Below, piece by piece: positions 46,901 through 57,250 of a stretch of 64,000 bases of DNA. The position numbers and the translations under genes are program-made. The notes below the pieces were generated by a model. It was not told the origin of the DNA and searched no databases. It saw only the letters and a list, made by a program, of their open reading frames with translations. This DNA comes from Cytidiella melzeri. Its lineage: Eukaryota; Basidiomycota; Agaricomycetes; Polyporales; Irpicaceae. The stretch is taken from positions 166,682 through 230,681 of the forward strand of contig JABYQR010000029.1 in assembly GCA_022592445.1 (NCBI GenBank). Reading direction: 5' to 3'. Numbering within the stretch: position 1 is the stretch's first letter; each line of letters starts with the position of its first letter.

Positions 46901-48063
46901 CGTAACATTTATGATTGCGAGATTGACAGGCGACCAATTGGCAGAGCGAGACATTCGAATACGTCCAAATGGACAAGCGATACCGGTACATGTCAGAGCA
47001 AGTCAGTCACCATCCGCCAATATCGGCTTGTTGGGCAGAATCGCCAGCATGGCGGTACTATGGTGAAGTGAGGCAATGATTCTATCGTGGGGAAGACCGA
47101 CTGCTAACGTATATCTTCTTTAGGTTGATGCACAGAACAAGTTCATGGGGAAATCTTTTGAGATTCGACCGACTGGTGTTGCTCATGCGGAGCTTCAGCT
47201 GCCCACAGAATGGGCCCCGACTTATCCAAAGTCGCAGAACTCTGTCTTGCCTGGTAGAGTAGCAGAACATTACAGTTGGAAGAAGGTAACGACGAACATC
47301 TCTGGGTTCATACTCGGTTCGCCGACTATTGATCATTATGGGGATATGACGGTGAGTACATCAGGGTTCGACACCGCTTCCCATACTTGACAGGACATGA
47401 CAGGTTGTCAATCATCGTACTGGAGACAAATGCGTGCTCACATTCAAGCCCCGTGGTTGGCGGGGCCGCGATGCCTTTGAGATCAGCGGTTTTGTCGCGG
47501 ACAAGGAGGGCAACATTGCGTACGAAATTGCTGGTCGCTGGAACAGCCAATTAGTAGCGAGAGCTGTTGGCACGGGTGTTGGTTCCCTCCATCCAGACGT
47601 CGCAGTTAACACCGGAAGCTCCTCCGAATTCTTCCTACTGTGGCGCAATTCCGAGAAACCCCCGGCTCCGTTCAATCTCACGCCTTACGCAATCACTCTG
47701 AACGATTGCCCGGAAGAAACACTGAAACCATTCCTCTGTCCCACCGACTGCCGCTTGCGCCCCGACCAGCGCGCGTTCGAGCTGGGCAAATACGAGCGTG
47801 CAAACGAGTTGAAGAATCGACAGGAAGAGTTCCAGCGGGCGACGAGGAAAGCACGTGAGGAAGGCAGAGCACCTCCGCATCGTCCTCGATGGTTTACTGC
47901 CGAGACGGAGCCTGATACTGGCGAACGAGTTTGGTCACCCTCTCGCGTGGACGGCCGTTTGGAGTACTGGCTGGAGAGAGAGAATGTATGGAAGACAAAG
48001 ACGTCAGGCAAAGCCGCGGAGTGGACGGGTGTGGACCGTATATTTATCGAAGACAGGCCGTAG
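43990..48063 (+). CDS. OSH1: Oxysterol-binding protein with ankyrin, PH and ORD domains (Osh1/Osh2 type)
   Basis: Eleven exons (43990-44134, 44188-44307, 44358-44584, 44614-44947, 44997-45137, 45185-46629, 46686-46710, 46765-46883, 46945-47067, 47124-47351, 47404-48063) sum to 1,189 codons. The family moves sterols and phosphoinositides between membranes at contact sites. Ankyrin repeats lie at about residues 40-270 ([39 protein letters not shown]). A PH domain follows at about 300-410 ([20 protein letters not shown]). A charged coiled coil is near 540-600. A FFAT motif [12 protein letters not shown] (about 46344-46380), which binds VAP in the ER, precedes the ORD with the signature EQVSHHPP (about 46996). 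In-frame ATGs at 44002, 44023 and 44035 are alternative starts; 43990 is the first after a stop. Confidence 0.93.
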
Positions 48064-48443
48064 ACACAGCTGGCCTTTGTTGTAGTTGGTATCATGCATT
48101 GGAAGGGTGTGTTGTACTAGTAGTGTTGTTTGTACCTTGTATACGTATGGTGTTGTTTCAGTAGCATCAGTTGGACAAGGTTTCGATTGATGCCATTTAT
48201 GTTGTATATATAGTAAGGTATGCAGAGCTTGCTCATGCTTTACCTCGAAGGCTGGAGCGAAAGGAGCAACCACATCGTTAACTCGTCACGATGCTGATCC
48301 ACCTGACATAACATATCGTACACAGTAAATTTGTTTATGATACATTTCCAATAACCATCCCTTGTTTCCTTCCAATGTTCCTTCCGAAATGATGGCAGCG
48401 TCACAACTCGAGAGCGAAGACTGACCGTGTTTTGTGTCCCAGT
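48064..48443. other. Intergenic between converging genes
   Basis: Shared 3' flank of the OSBP (+) and dehydrogenase (-) genes. Contains 'gttgtatatatagtaag' (about 48200), possibly part of 3' end formation. No coding signal seen. Confidence 0.45.
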
Positions 48444-50067
48444 TCAAGGGTGAAGAAGGACCTTTGTGTACCCTTCGACACGCCTGTCAAACTTGTCGTA
48501 GGCGTCCGGAGCATCCGCGAGCGAGATATTGTGCGAAACGACAAACGAGGGTTTCGCACGACCTGAAATGATGAGATCGCGGAGGTACCTGTTGTATTTC
48601 TGCGTTTTTACAGGTAAACCCCCCTTATGAGTTGCTGTCAAAAAAAAATTGAACGAAGAGACCATTTACCTTGACATTGCACTGGCCAGTGCCCACCGTC
48701 AAACCCTTCTCGAACAGTTTTCCAAAGGGGAACGTGATGTAACCTTTGGCAGAGTTGGAGTCCGGGGCTCCGGGGTCTTTGGGGACGTAGAGGCCGGGGA
48801 TACCGAGACCACCCGTAGGTCGGACGACGGCGATGAGAGCCTCGAGGACGGCGTTGGGTTGCTCTGTTTTGCCGTCGGCGGTGACGGCTTGGTAACCGAC
48901 GGCATCGACCCCACGATCTACCTCACGTCTACAGACAGGTCAGTGAACTCAAAAACCCACGGGTCAAACAGACAAAACAGAACATACCCTCCGCGAAGTT
49001 TCTTGATCTGCCCGGCAGGATCACCTTTGCTGAGATCGACGGGAATGCAACCGATGTCTTTGGCCTTTTGGAGACGCTCTGGAACGCGATCCACGACGAA
49101 CACCTCGGACGCACCGCGCAAGATGGCAGAGTAGGCAGCCATGAGACCAACCGGGCCAGCGCCGAACACAGCAACCGACTCGCCGGGCTTGAACCCAGAG
49201 AGTTCAACGCCGTGCCAACCCTGTTGATGTGTGTGTGTTAGCTGCCGTCGGCTTTGCGGGAATCTCGTGGTGGTAAGACCCACGGTAGGGAAGATGTCTG
49301 CGAGAAGTGCAAAGTCATCCTCGTGCTCCGTGCCCGGCGGCAGCTTGAGAGCGTTGAAGTCGGCAAAGGGAACTCGGACGTATTCGGCCTGTCCGCCTTG
49401 GTACGGGCCCATGGCGACATATCCGTATGCTCTGCGAGTAGGTGAGTTTTCACACGAGATTTTTGGTAGGTGTAAGACGGACGAACCCTCCTGCCTGTGA
49501 GATGGAAGTGAGATCAATCTTCTAGTCACAAATATTGAAAAAAAAAAAAACCTACGAATCCTGGGTTGACCTCTGTGCAAAAAGCAGACTTGCCTTCCTC
49601 GCAATTGAGGCAGTGACCACACGCGACGTTGAATGGCATGACGACGCGATCGCCCTTCTTCAAGAGCTAAGAGAGAGAGGGCTGAGCACTATCCCGGCGA
49701 GTTGATTGTTCGACTCACGCTAACGCCGGGGGCTACCTCATCGACGATGCCCATGTTCTCGTGACCGAAAACGATACCGGGTTCGGCAGCGGTACGGCCT
49801 TCGTACATGTGTAGATCGCTGAGACAGAACGAGGTTAATCATGAGAGAAGCGTCTGAAAGTGATAGCTTCTATTCGAGGTCTACCTTCCGCAAATGCAGC
49901 TTGTCGTGACTACGAACACTGGAATCAGTTCAAGTAATTAGAGGGGTGATCATGGACGACATACTCTTCACAATGACATCGTTGGGGTGCAGGATTTTCG
50001 GTTTCTCTACTTCACGAACAGAGACCTTGAAGGGCTCGTCGTAGACAACAGCGCGCATTTGAACCAT
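48444..50067 (-). CDS. Zinc-dependent alcohol dehydrogenase, glutathione-independent formaldehyde dehydrogenase type
   Basis: Nine exons (50067-49965, 49909-49885, 49818-49719, 49666-49556, 49494-49487, 49431-49284, 49220-48988, 48928-48670, 48599-48444) total 381 codons. It is a medium-chain NAD(P)-dependent oxidoreductase, probably oxidising an aldehyde or alcohol. Motifs: catalytic zinc site CICGSDLHMYEG and GHENMGIV; structural zinc lobe CGHCLNCEEGKSAFC; AGGAYGYVAMGPYQGGQAEY; nucleotide-binding VFGAGPVGLMA; VDAVGYQ; FGKLFEKGLTVGTGQCNVK. Exon 5 is only 8 nt and is needed to restore AGGAYGY. Start MVQMRAVVYDEPF at 50067; the Met at 50058 is equally possible. Substrate is not provable from sequence. 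Confidence 0.9.
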
Positions 50068-51172
50068 GGTGTTCTTGTTGTGGGAGTAAGCGAGAGGGGT
50101 TGTCGTGAAATTAGTCACCACTGCGGTCGGTCCATGTTATATGGCGGGTGTGAAGTCTCCTATCCTATCGAGGCCCTGTGCTTGAGCAAAACAGTACGTC
50201 AGCTGGGAACATCACATGCATACTAGACTGGTCTTTTCACATAACCGTCAGGCCGCGTGCCGCTCTCGTGAGCGACTTGAACGTATATGCGATCCAGTTG
50301 GTTCACACATGAGAGCCCTTGTGACGAGGGAACAAGTCCCTGGGCGAGCACGCACGCTCTCATCGGTCGTGCTAGGCTCTCACGAGCCGCCGTGCAGGCC
50401 TATCAGTTGGAAGCAGCTGTGAACTAGTTCATTCCCGGTAAGTATTCGTGAGCATCTCTATACAGCTAGTTTCAAAAGTATAGGCGGGTGCTCACAAATC
50501 TCACGCAGTCGGACCACGACGGAGTACGTCAATTATTGGTCGGAGCTGTCTGGCATTGCAGTGCCGTGCGTCCTTCGGCGGGGCCAGAACAGTCGGCGAC
50601 TTCGGATTGTCACCCAGACCACAGTCCGCCTATGCACGTTTCAGACGCGCCCGCCTATCAATTTGGAAGTCGCTGTAATAACCTTTCAAGTTAGACATTT
50701 AGCCACTAACGGCAACTCCGATTGAATCTGAGTGACGTTGCCGACGCTACCTCCGAATCTGTCGTGATCGCGAAGTACTTAGTATAGCCTCTAATGATGA
50801 CCACCACTGCCGGATGTTAATGCATCTCTAGCAGATGCAGTGCCCACACAACGTTCAGCTAAAGATGAGTGCTCACTGCCACCTACGACGGTGATATGCA
50901 CCCACGGGTACACCAGCAAATGGCTTTCACGTCGTCTGTTCGCTGCACTGTTCTTCTCACACGACCCAGCGCAACGCTGGCAACAGCACACATCACATAC
51001 ACATCTGCCAGAACTGTCCGTTACTTGATGTGGAATACCGCCTCCTTGTGGCGCACACGTCCATCCGTCAGGAACACACGTAGCAACGCTGTCGCAGCCA
51101 TGTATTTAGGTACGTTCGACGTGCCATCGTAGTACCTCTAACATACACAACTTTTGTTTCACCCTTCCCCCA
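50068..51172. other. Intergenic, divergent promoter region
   Basis: Separates the dehydrogenase (-) and the adenylating enzyme (+), so it holds both promoters. Two blocks look related: 'gaggcctatcagttggaag' style text at 50395-50415 and 'cgcccgcctatcaatttggaagtc' at 50648-50671, each followed by 'gctgt[g/a]a' and 'agt'. This suggests an internal duplication of about 250 bp. Confidence 0.4.
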
Positions 51173-52936
51173 ATGTCACTAAAGACCCATCTACAGGTCC
51201 TCGAAGAAAGCGCAGAAAATTATGCAACACGCCCCGTATTTCAGCTGCCTGTTTTATCTCCTGGAAGCACGGAAGTAAAGGAATGGAGGCCCGTCCTCTA
51301 TTCTCAGTTCAAGTCCGACGTGGACACACATGCTAGATACTGGGCCAAGGTTCTGTCCGCAGATGGCCTTCCCCCTCGGTCTGTGATTGGAGTCTGGTAC
51401 GCACTTCGATTGTGCACGAGGCCGAAATCGAATATTAATCGCTCCCCAGGCTTGCCGGACTCGGCTATGCTGACGTTGTACACATCTACGGCGTAGCAAG
51501 AGCGAGTTATATCCCCCAGCTGTTCTCCCTCCGTCTTCCAAATCCAGACGTCATTTACGAGCTTCTGCACAGGGCGAACGCACTCGCTCTTATCCACGAC
51601 CCATCCTTCGCGCAGATCGTCATAAATAGTCCCGTGCCTGTATATTCTGCACAAGAAGTCTCCACCGATGACATAGATGCTGACCTGACATCGCCACTGT
51701 CGCAAATGTCACTCGACGAAGCAGACACCTTCATGATATTTCACACATCAGGCTCGACCTCTGGTAGCCCCAAACTTGTACGCTGTAGCCTCAAGTGGGT
51801 TGACAACATTGTCAGAAAGGCTCGTCAGGTTTCGCGGCCCAAAGATCCTGAACGACAGGATGTGTCAACATGGATGTACGTCTTGCGCGTGTTTTTACTC
51901 GCCTCAGCCTTACTCATTGTAATGCAGGGGCTCTGTGTGTCATATCGGACAAACCTTCATGCTCATCGGTGCACTCCAGCATGGCTCGTGTACTATCCAA
52001 CCGAGCGTCATCTCATTTTCTTCCGACGAGCTGGTCGCCATGATTTCCAAATGCTCATTAAACCGGCTCAACCAATTCGCGACGTTCCTCTCTACTCACC
52101 TCCGCAACTCGCGAGGTGACCCGAAGCTGCTTGCTCTGCTTGCAGGGCTAGATGAAGTTTTATACTCCGGACTACCTCTAGGCAGGGAAGAGGAGAAATG
52201 GGCCATCGACAACGGCATCAAGATCCGCAACTTGTTCGGCAACACCGAATGCGGCGCCATGTTGCTTTCGATTGGCGGCGACGGAGATGACTCGCGCCTC
52301 TTGCGACCTATCGAAGGAACCTCGTACGACTTTACGTCCATCGCACGTTCCTCCTCAACAGCCCCTCCTTCGTCCTCGCAAACTCAAGTAGCACCACCCG
52401 TGCACACGAATGCCAATGCCAACCACAACATGCTCGAGCTTGTCATCCGTTCAGACTCTGGAGACTGTCCAGACCCGTCTCTCCGCCACGCCGACGGCCA
52501 CTACCACACCGGCGACCTTTTCCTCGAGGTAAAACCGCACAGTTACGTTTTCAGAGGGAGAGACGACGACTGGATAAAGTCCGAGAACGCGTTGAGGTGC
52601 GACACGAAAGCGATCGAGGACAACGTTCTCGCGACGTGCGCCGATCTCGTAGAATCATGCGTCGTCGTCGGGAACGGACGGCCCTCTCCAACGCTGTTTG
52701 TCGAACCGAAGGCTGCGGTAGTGGGAAAAGAGGACAAGTTGAGGAGGGATGTCATTCGTCGGACGAGGCATTTTCATTCGAGGCGGTTCATGCATGAGAG
52801 GATTGTGGACGCAAAGTTTGTGGTGGTCGTACCACAGGGTACTCTCCCTCGCACCGCAACGAAGGGGAACATTCGGAGGAAGGCGGTCGAGGAGGCTTTC
52901 AAGGATGTTTTGGACAAGTTGTATGGTGTCAAATGA
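51173..52936 (+). CDS. Stand-alone adenylate-forming enzyme (NRPS-like A domain only)
   Basis: Three exons (51173-51396, 51450-51875, 51928-52936) give 553 codons. The fold activates a carboxylic acid as an acyl-AMP. Visible core motifs: FHTSGSTSGSPKLV (A3/P-loop), NLFGNTECGAM (A5), YHTGDLF (A7), YVFRGRDDDWIKSENALRC (A8), and PRTATKGNIRRKAVEEAF (A10) with the catalytic Lys. The N-terminus (ENYATRPVFQLP; LHIYG-type VHIYGVARASYIPQLFSLRLP) resembles agaricomycete NRPS-like reductases. Unlike those it ends straight after A10, with no carrier protein or NAD-binding reductase. The next 290 bases hold no such domain. It may be a free-standing acid-CoA/AMP ligase or a truncated paralogue; being lesion-free, I favour a working gene. 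Confidence 0.85.
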
Positions 52937-53227
52937 TGGGTATCTGTAGTTCTGAAAGGTGCTTTCGGGTGTTGTTTGGCTTTTGCATAGAGTATTCACA
53001 TTCGCTCACATTATATATATTTAAATACTAGTATACAGGATATAGATTAGTTGGTGGTACATCATGCACTTCTTCCATCTAATACAACTCTCTTCGTGTG
53101 TTCATCTGCATTCCCGTCGTCGCTCAAGCTACGAGTTATTATAAAAGTAAAGGTCGACAAAACGCCGCATCAACGTCTCCGCAAACAGTACTGTTTTGTC
53201 CTCAGGATGACTATAAACCCCAACACG

Positions 53228-54487
53228 TTATGGGTTGCGCCCCTTTCTGGGGCGCGCAAGAGAAACCGCATCGAATATGCACGTATTGAAAGTGTGCAAG
53301 CGGGGAAACGAATTTGGTCGTTTCAATATTTCGTAGAAAACGTCCTCGAATTGCGGAGCGACCTCGCTGATGTGGAGCGTCTCGAGGTTTTGTACAGCCA
53401 TCCAAAATCGTTCCACGGTACACTCGTCGGTCGTAATCACTCCTCGTATATGGAGGCCCACAAGCGAATGCAATGGGACGACGTCGCAAAGCACGTCAAC
53501 CAAAAAAGTGCATTCGTCCATGATACATTCGATTTCAAGCTCTTCGAGCTTTGGGAAGATTAGCCGTCGCATCAAACCTGTGAGGTACGACGCCTCCATC
53601 CGACCGACGACGAGTCGAGTCACAGACGGTAGTTCCACCATGTCCCACGGCCAGCTCTCCTCATTTCCGCTCGGGCCAGAGTGGCGCAGTTCCAGGGTAT
53701 GCAAATTGCAGGAACTTTGCAATACGCGAACAAAGTTGGGAAAAGAGGGACGAGAGTTTTCCGCGTGATAATGGAGGCTGAGACGTTCGAGGCCGCTTCC
53801 GAGCAGGAACGTACATCGCTCCCAGTCGATGTTGCCTGTCTCCAGCTCAAGACGACGTAGCTGCGGTGCCTGCCCACTGAAGGGGACGTAGCCAGCGTAA
53901 GAGTCTGCTGGTAAGTCCCAGTCCAAGGCCAAGGAAACGAAGAGGGATTCTAGCTTCGGAGCTGCTCCCGCGTTCACGAGCGCGATGAGAGTGGGACGCC
54001 ATTCGCGGGGGTGATCCGCGTAGAATGTAAAGGATTTCCAACGGGATACGTGCGGAAGTATGAGGTCACGTATCTGCCCAACGTCCGGCGGGTCGATCTT
54101 TCCTAGACTGTAACACAACGGCAAAATTCTCTCGTTCTCCGCGACCCAGACCTTCGTACAGTTGATAACGACATCGATGGGCGTGTCCTTTGAGCGCCGA
54201 AGCCACTCGCGAGATCGGTCAAAGGGCGGTCCCTCCAAAAAATCAAAGTGTCTCCACAAGGATGGCATGCCCAGCGCAAGAGCGCGCCATCTTCCACAAA
54301 CGTGAGATAAAACCTCCTGAAACGCGAGTCTGGAGACGCTGTGGCCTCGACGGCTCGTATTGTTATATGAATCGCGTTTGTAGGGCTCTGTTGCTGAAAC
54401 AATGATATCCAAGATTATTTCGTCTGGGAGCTTCTCAACGTAGCACTCATCCAATGGGGGAGTCATGTACGGCGGTGGAGGATGCAT
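53228..54487 (-). CDS. F-box/LRR-type protein
   Basis: A single exon of 419 codons. An F-box-like start (CYVEKLPDEIILDIIVSA) is followed by the common agaricomycete continuation VCGRWRALALGMPSLWRHFDF. Irregular leucine-rich repeats follow (RRLELETGNIDW; LERLSLHYHAE; LHTLELRHSG; LEELEIECIM; LHISEVAPQFEDV). Proteins of this type usually act as substrate adaptors of SCF ubiquitin ligases, inferred here. A decayed partial copy of this gene lies at about 56577-57250. The C-terminal RPRKGRNP is basic and short, so a 3' exon cannot be ruled out. Confidence 0.8.
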   Translation of the reverse strand: MHPPPPYMTPPLDECYVEKLPDEIILDIIVSATEPYKRDSYNNTSRRGHSVSRLAFQEVLSHVCGRWRALALGMPSLWRHFDFLEGPPFDRSREWLRRSKDTPIDVVINCTKVWVAENERILPLCYSLGKIDPPDVGQIRDLILPHVSRWKSFTFYADHPREWRPTLIALVNAGAAPKLESLFVSLALDWDLPADSYAGYVPFSGQAPQLRRLELETGNIDWERCTFLLGSGLERLSLHYHAENSRPSFPNFVRVLQSSCNLHTLELRHSGPSGNEESWPWDMVELPSVTRLVVGRMEASYLTGLMRRLIFPKLEELEIECIMDECTFLVDVLCDVVPLHSLVGLHIRGVITTDECTVERFWMAVQNLETLHISEVAPQFEDVFYEILKRPNSFPRLHTFNTCIFDAVSLARPRKGRNP

Positions 54488-54757
54488 CTTGTCGTGAACA
54501 GTCGGTGAGAGGTTGTTTATGTCGATTCCGCTGGCACTTCCGATGGCGCTGGTAGATGTTTATGTGAAAGTGATGTAAGTTTGGGTCACAATTTGCTCTT
54601 AAGCTTATTATTTACCTTGAGGCAGTAGCGCAGAACGAGTACAAAAGAGAGAGAGAGAGGCCGTTCGACAGAATCGACACGTTGTTTCAAGCAGGAAAAG
54701 CGGCCCGAGATTGTTCGCATACTCCGAACCGCTTCGTCGCCTCCGTCCAAATAAGGA

Positions 54758-55075
54758 ATGCGTTTAGGTTCTACACGTGTCGGTCGTGTCCAGCCTATCG
54801 ATTGGCAAGATGCTGGTGTCGCGTTGGAGAACGATGCTCTGAAGGGCGTACACATACCAAAGGGCCCTCTCTCAGACATGCCGCAGGGCAATTTCTCATT
54901 GTATTACAACGAGGTGCGTGCTCTGCTTGTCGGGATTGTTGTCTCTGACTCGGAGGTGCTCATCGTTATTCATGTAGTACATTGCGTACGATGTCGCAAA
55001 TCCGGTTGAGGTACCTCCTCATGGTTCAAGATGTAATATTGTCAGACTCTCACTATCGTGTCTCTTGTTGTTTTA
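54758..55075 (+). pseudogene. PARP catalytic-domain C-terminal remnant
   Basis: The frame reads GRVQPIDWQDAGVALEND, GVHIPKGPLSDMPQGNFS and LYYNE. A GT-AG intron (about 54914-54978) leads to YIAYDV and, after a frame change, to QIRLRYLLMVQ. Together these match the C-terminal end of poly(ADP-ribose) polymerase catalytic domains (LLYNEYIVYDVAQ...LKYLL pattern), including the conserved Glu. About two bases are missing at 54993-54996 between YDV and QIRLRYLL. The rest of the domain is absent upstream, where the sequence is simple repeat and F-box promoter. It is treated as a truncated, frameshifted relic. Confidence 0.55.
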
Positions 55076-55186
55076 CGTTTTGATCCTGCTGTGACTGTCT
55101 ACTAGCTTGAATGCATTGAACTGTGAATTACATTTGTGACGATGGACCTTGTGCTTATGTGGATGGTATCATTGCATTATCCCCAG

Positions 55187-55669
55187 TCAGATCTTGACCT
55201 TCGTGAAGTTAGCAAAGTCCTCTGGAAGTTTGGAGGCCGTGATCGATGCGCCGGATTGCTTGATGTTGTCCCTGTACTCGGGTGTGTTTGGAACAAGGTC
55301 GCTGTACGCCATAGGCACAAACACCTTTCTCATGGTCGTGGTACTGCCCGGAACTTCCCAGGAGGCCTTGATTCCATCCAAGACATTGCCCTGTAGAGAG
55401 GAGATTGAGTGCCTACGTCCCGAGGGAAAAGAACAGTTGATGTGCGCGTACGTCAATCGTTGTCTGCTCGAAGCCCATGACCTTGACTTCCCTCCATACG
55501 TTGTTAACGCGCCCGAGCGCTACATCGTTAACCTGTGTGTTTTGGACATGTTCAGAATGGCGAATGTAACGGCAGTCAAAGGTGACAGAATTACCTGGAA
55601 GTCGTGCTTCACGACTTTGCCAGTCAAAGTGTTGATTTGCATGGTGAGTGAGTAGCGAGGCTGAGACAT
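55187..55669 (-). CDS. Small protein of unknown function, three exons, 119 aa
   Basis: Exons 55669-55595, 55532-55452 and 55390-55187, all in phase 0 with GT-AG introns of 62 and 61 nt. The product starts MSQPRYSLTMQINTLTGKVV and ends LPEDFANFTKVKI. It has no signal peptide and no membrane segment. Alternating hydrophobic/polar residues suggest a beta-rich domain (ASWEVPGSTTTMRKVFVPM). I do not recognise it. Clean exon phases and the absence of stops in all three exons support a real gene. Confidence 0.6.
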
Positions 55670-56503
55670 GTTAGGTCGTGTACTGAGGTGGGAAGAGAAG
55701 CACGAGCTCTTGCGGGGAAAATTGGGAAGGACGTGTAGTGCGTTTGTGAGTGTTGAGAATTGTCCTCGAACTCGATGCGTTTTATACTCCAGAAGGGGGT
55801 CGTCCATCTGGCTTTAGCTGGCCCTATGCACATTCTCTCGTTCGGAGCAGAAGTAACAAAGGTAGTGAGACAGTAGTTAGCCGAGCATCCTGCGGCCAGG
55901 AAATCAATGGATGGCAACAGGGACAGAGCTTGGATGTCAGAAAAACCCGGCCACCGTAAGCTTGACTTGACTTTGTCGCGTGGAAGGTGTACCATCCAAC
56001 GGTGTTACAGCCGCTTAAGCCGCCGAGGGTTAAGCTTTGGCCATTGGGAGCTTCAGGACAATGCATTTGCCAGCTACGATGGCAAGGCCATGTGCTGTAC
56101 ACATTGGGTTGTCGAAACCGTTGATCTGCCACGGCGTCGGGACAAATAGCAAGGATAGTTCTGAAAAAGGTGAGTATGTTGCGAGACATAGGTACGGGCG
56201 GAGGAGAAGCAAAAGTGTGGCCAAGACTCGTTGAATGTCGTATGGTCCATTCAGACAATGACGGCTGTCAGCCAGAGATAAACGCGGGCCTGATTAGACG
56301 GGCTTTACTGTAGGAAACATCAGCAGTAGTCGAGAGAGCCCCTACTGACGGTCCGCGCCCGCCATTTCAATTACTTACCTGAGTATCCTCCTTTATTCTC
56401 CCTACACCCATTGATAGAACGAAGTTTTATATTTTCCCATCTCTTGTGTTTCCACGATTTCTCATCCAAGTTCTATTGACCTAGCATATGCTCGCGCTAT
56501 CCA
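55670..56503. other. Intergenic, no gene assigned
   Basis: Promoter side of the 119-aa gene. A minus-strand open frame (55824-56258) and a plus-strand one (55907-56149) overlap; neither shows a domain, and both look like chance. Confidence 0.35.
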
Positions 56504-57250
56504 GCGCTGTTGGTTGAACCGAAGGCTGCAGTGATGGGAACTTTAAAAGAGGACAAGTTGAGGGGTAGCCATCCGCTTCGTCAGTGAATTATTTCCAGTG
56601 GAACACGTGCGGAAGTTATGAGGTTCACATACCTGCACAACGTTCCGGGGGTCGATATGTCCTAGTAGACTGTAACACAACGGCATAGGTCTCGCGTAAT
56701 CATCGACAGCGCTCCCTCGAAGTTCGTTATCCACCAGACCAGTCGGCGCCTTCGACCCTTGTAGTACAGTTGTTCACAATGACATGGAATGGGGACTGAT
56801 TGTCCTTCGCGCACTCCCAAGATCAGTGCAAAATAAGGGTGGTCCACTCCAAGAAAAATCACAGTGTACGTACCCATAACGATGGCATTACCATCTTCCA
56901 CGAACGTGAGATAAAACTTCGCGAGTCTCGTATCGTCCTTTGAACTGCTCTCGTCAATCTCTGTTGCCAAAACAAACGATATCCATCGTCATCGTCCAAG
57001 ATGATTATTTCCGCCTGGAAGTTTCTCAACGTGGCACGGGCCGTCTGCTGGGGGAGACATGTACGTGGGGGGAGGAAGAAGCTCAGGGCTGCATCTTAAG
57101 AGACGTGGCGCTGGCACTTCCAACAATGGTCTATGCGACCAGTGCGATGTAAAGTCCAGTTCAAAATCTAGTCTTGAGCTTCCATTCTACCTTGACGCAA
57201 TAGCTGCTCTTAATCTCGACAGAACGACTATAAGAGAGAGAGAGAGAGGG
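56504..57250. pseudogene. Chimeric decayed copy of adenylase end plus F-box start
   Basis: 56504-56570 (plus strand) copies the adenylase segment around 52688-52750 (GEPKAAV/GKEDKLR region; shared 'gttggttgaaccgaaggctgc' versus 'tttgtcgaaccgaaggctgc'). From about 56577 the sequence switches to a copy of the F-box gene and its promoter, about 54025-54660 (shared 'gactgtaacacaacggca', 'cgctggcacttcc', and an 'agagagagagagagg' tract). The intervening 1.3 kb is missing. Order and orientation match the source, so a block of about 1.9 kb was duplicated with an internal deletion, then decayed through many indels. Confidence 0.75.

Noticed and set aside
48444..52936. Adjacent dehydrogenase and adenylating enzyme as a small biosynthetic cluster.
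   Set aside because: No further biosynthetic, transport or regulatory gene of such a cluster is present, and the dehydrogenase type is common in general metabolism; the shared promoter region alone is too weak.
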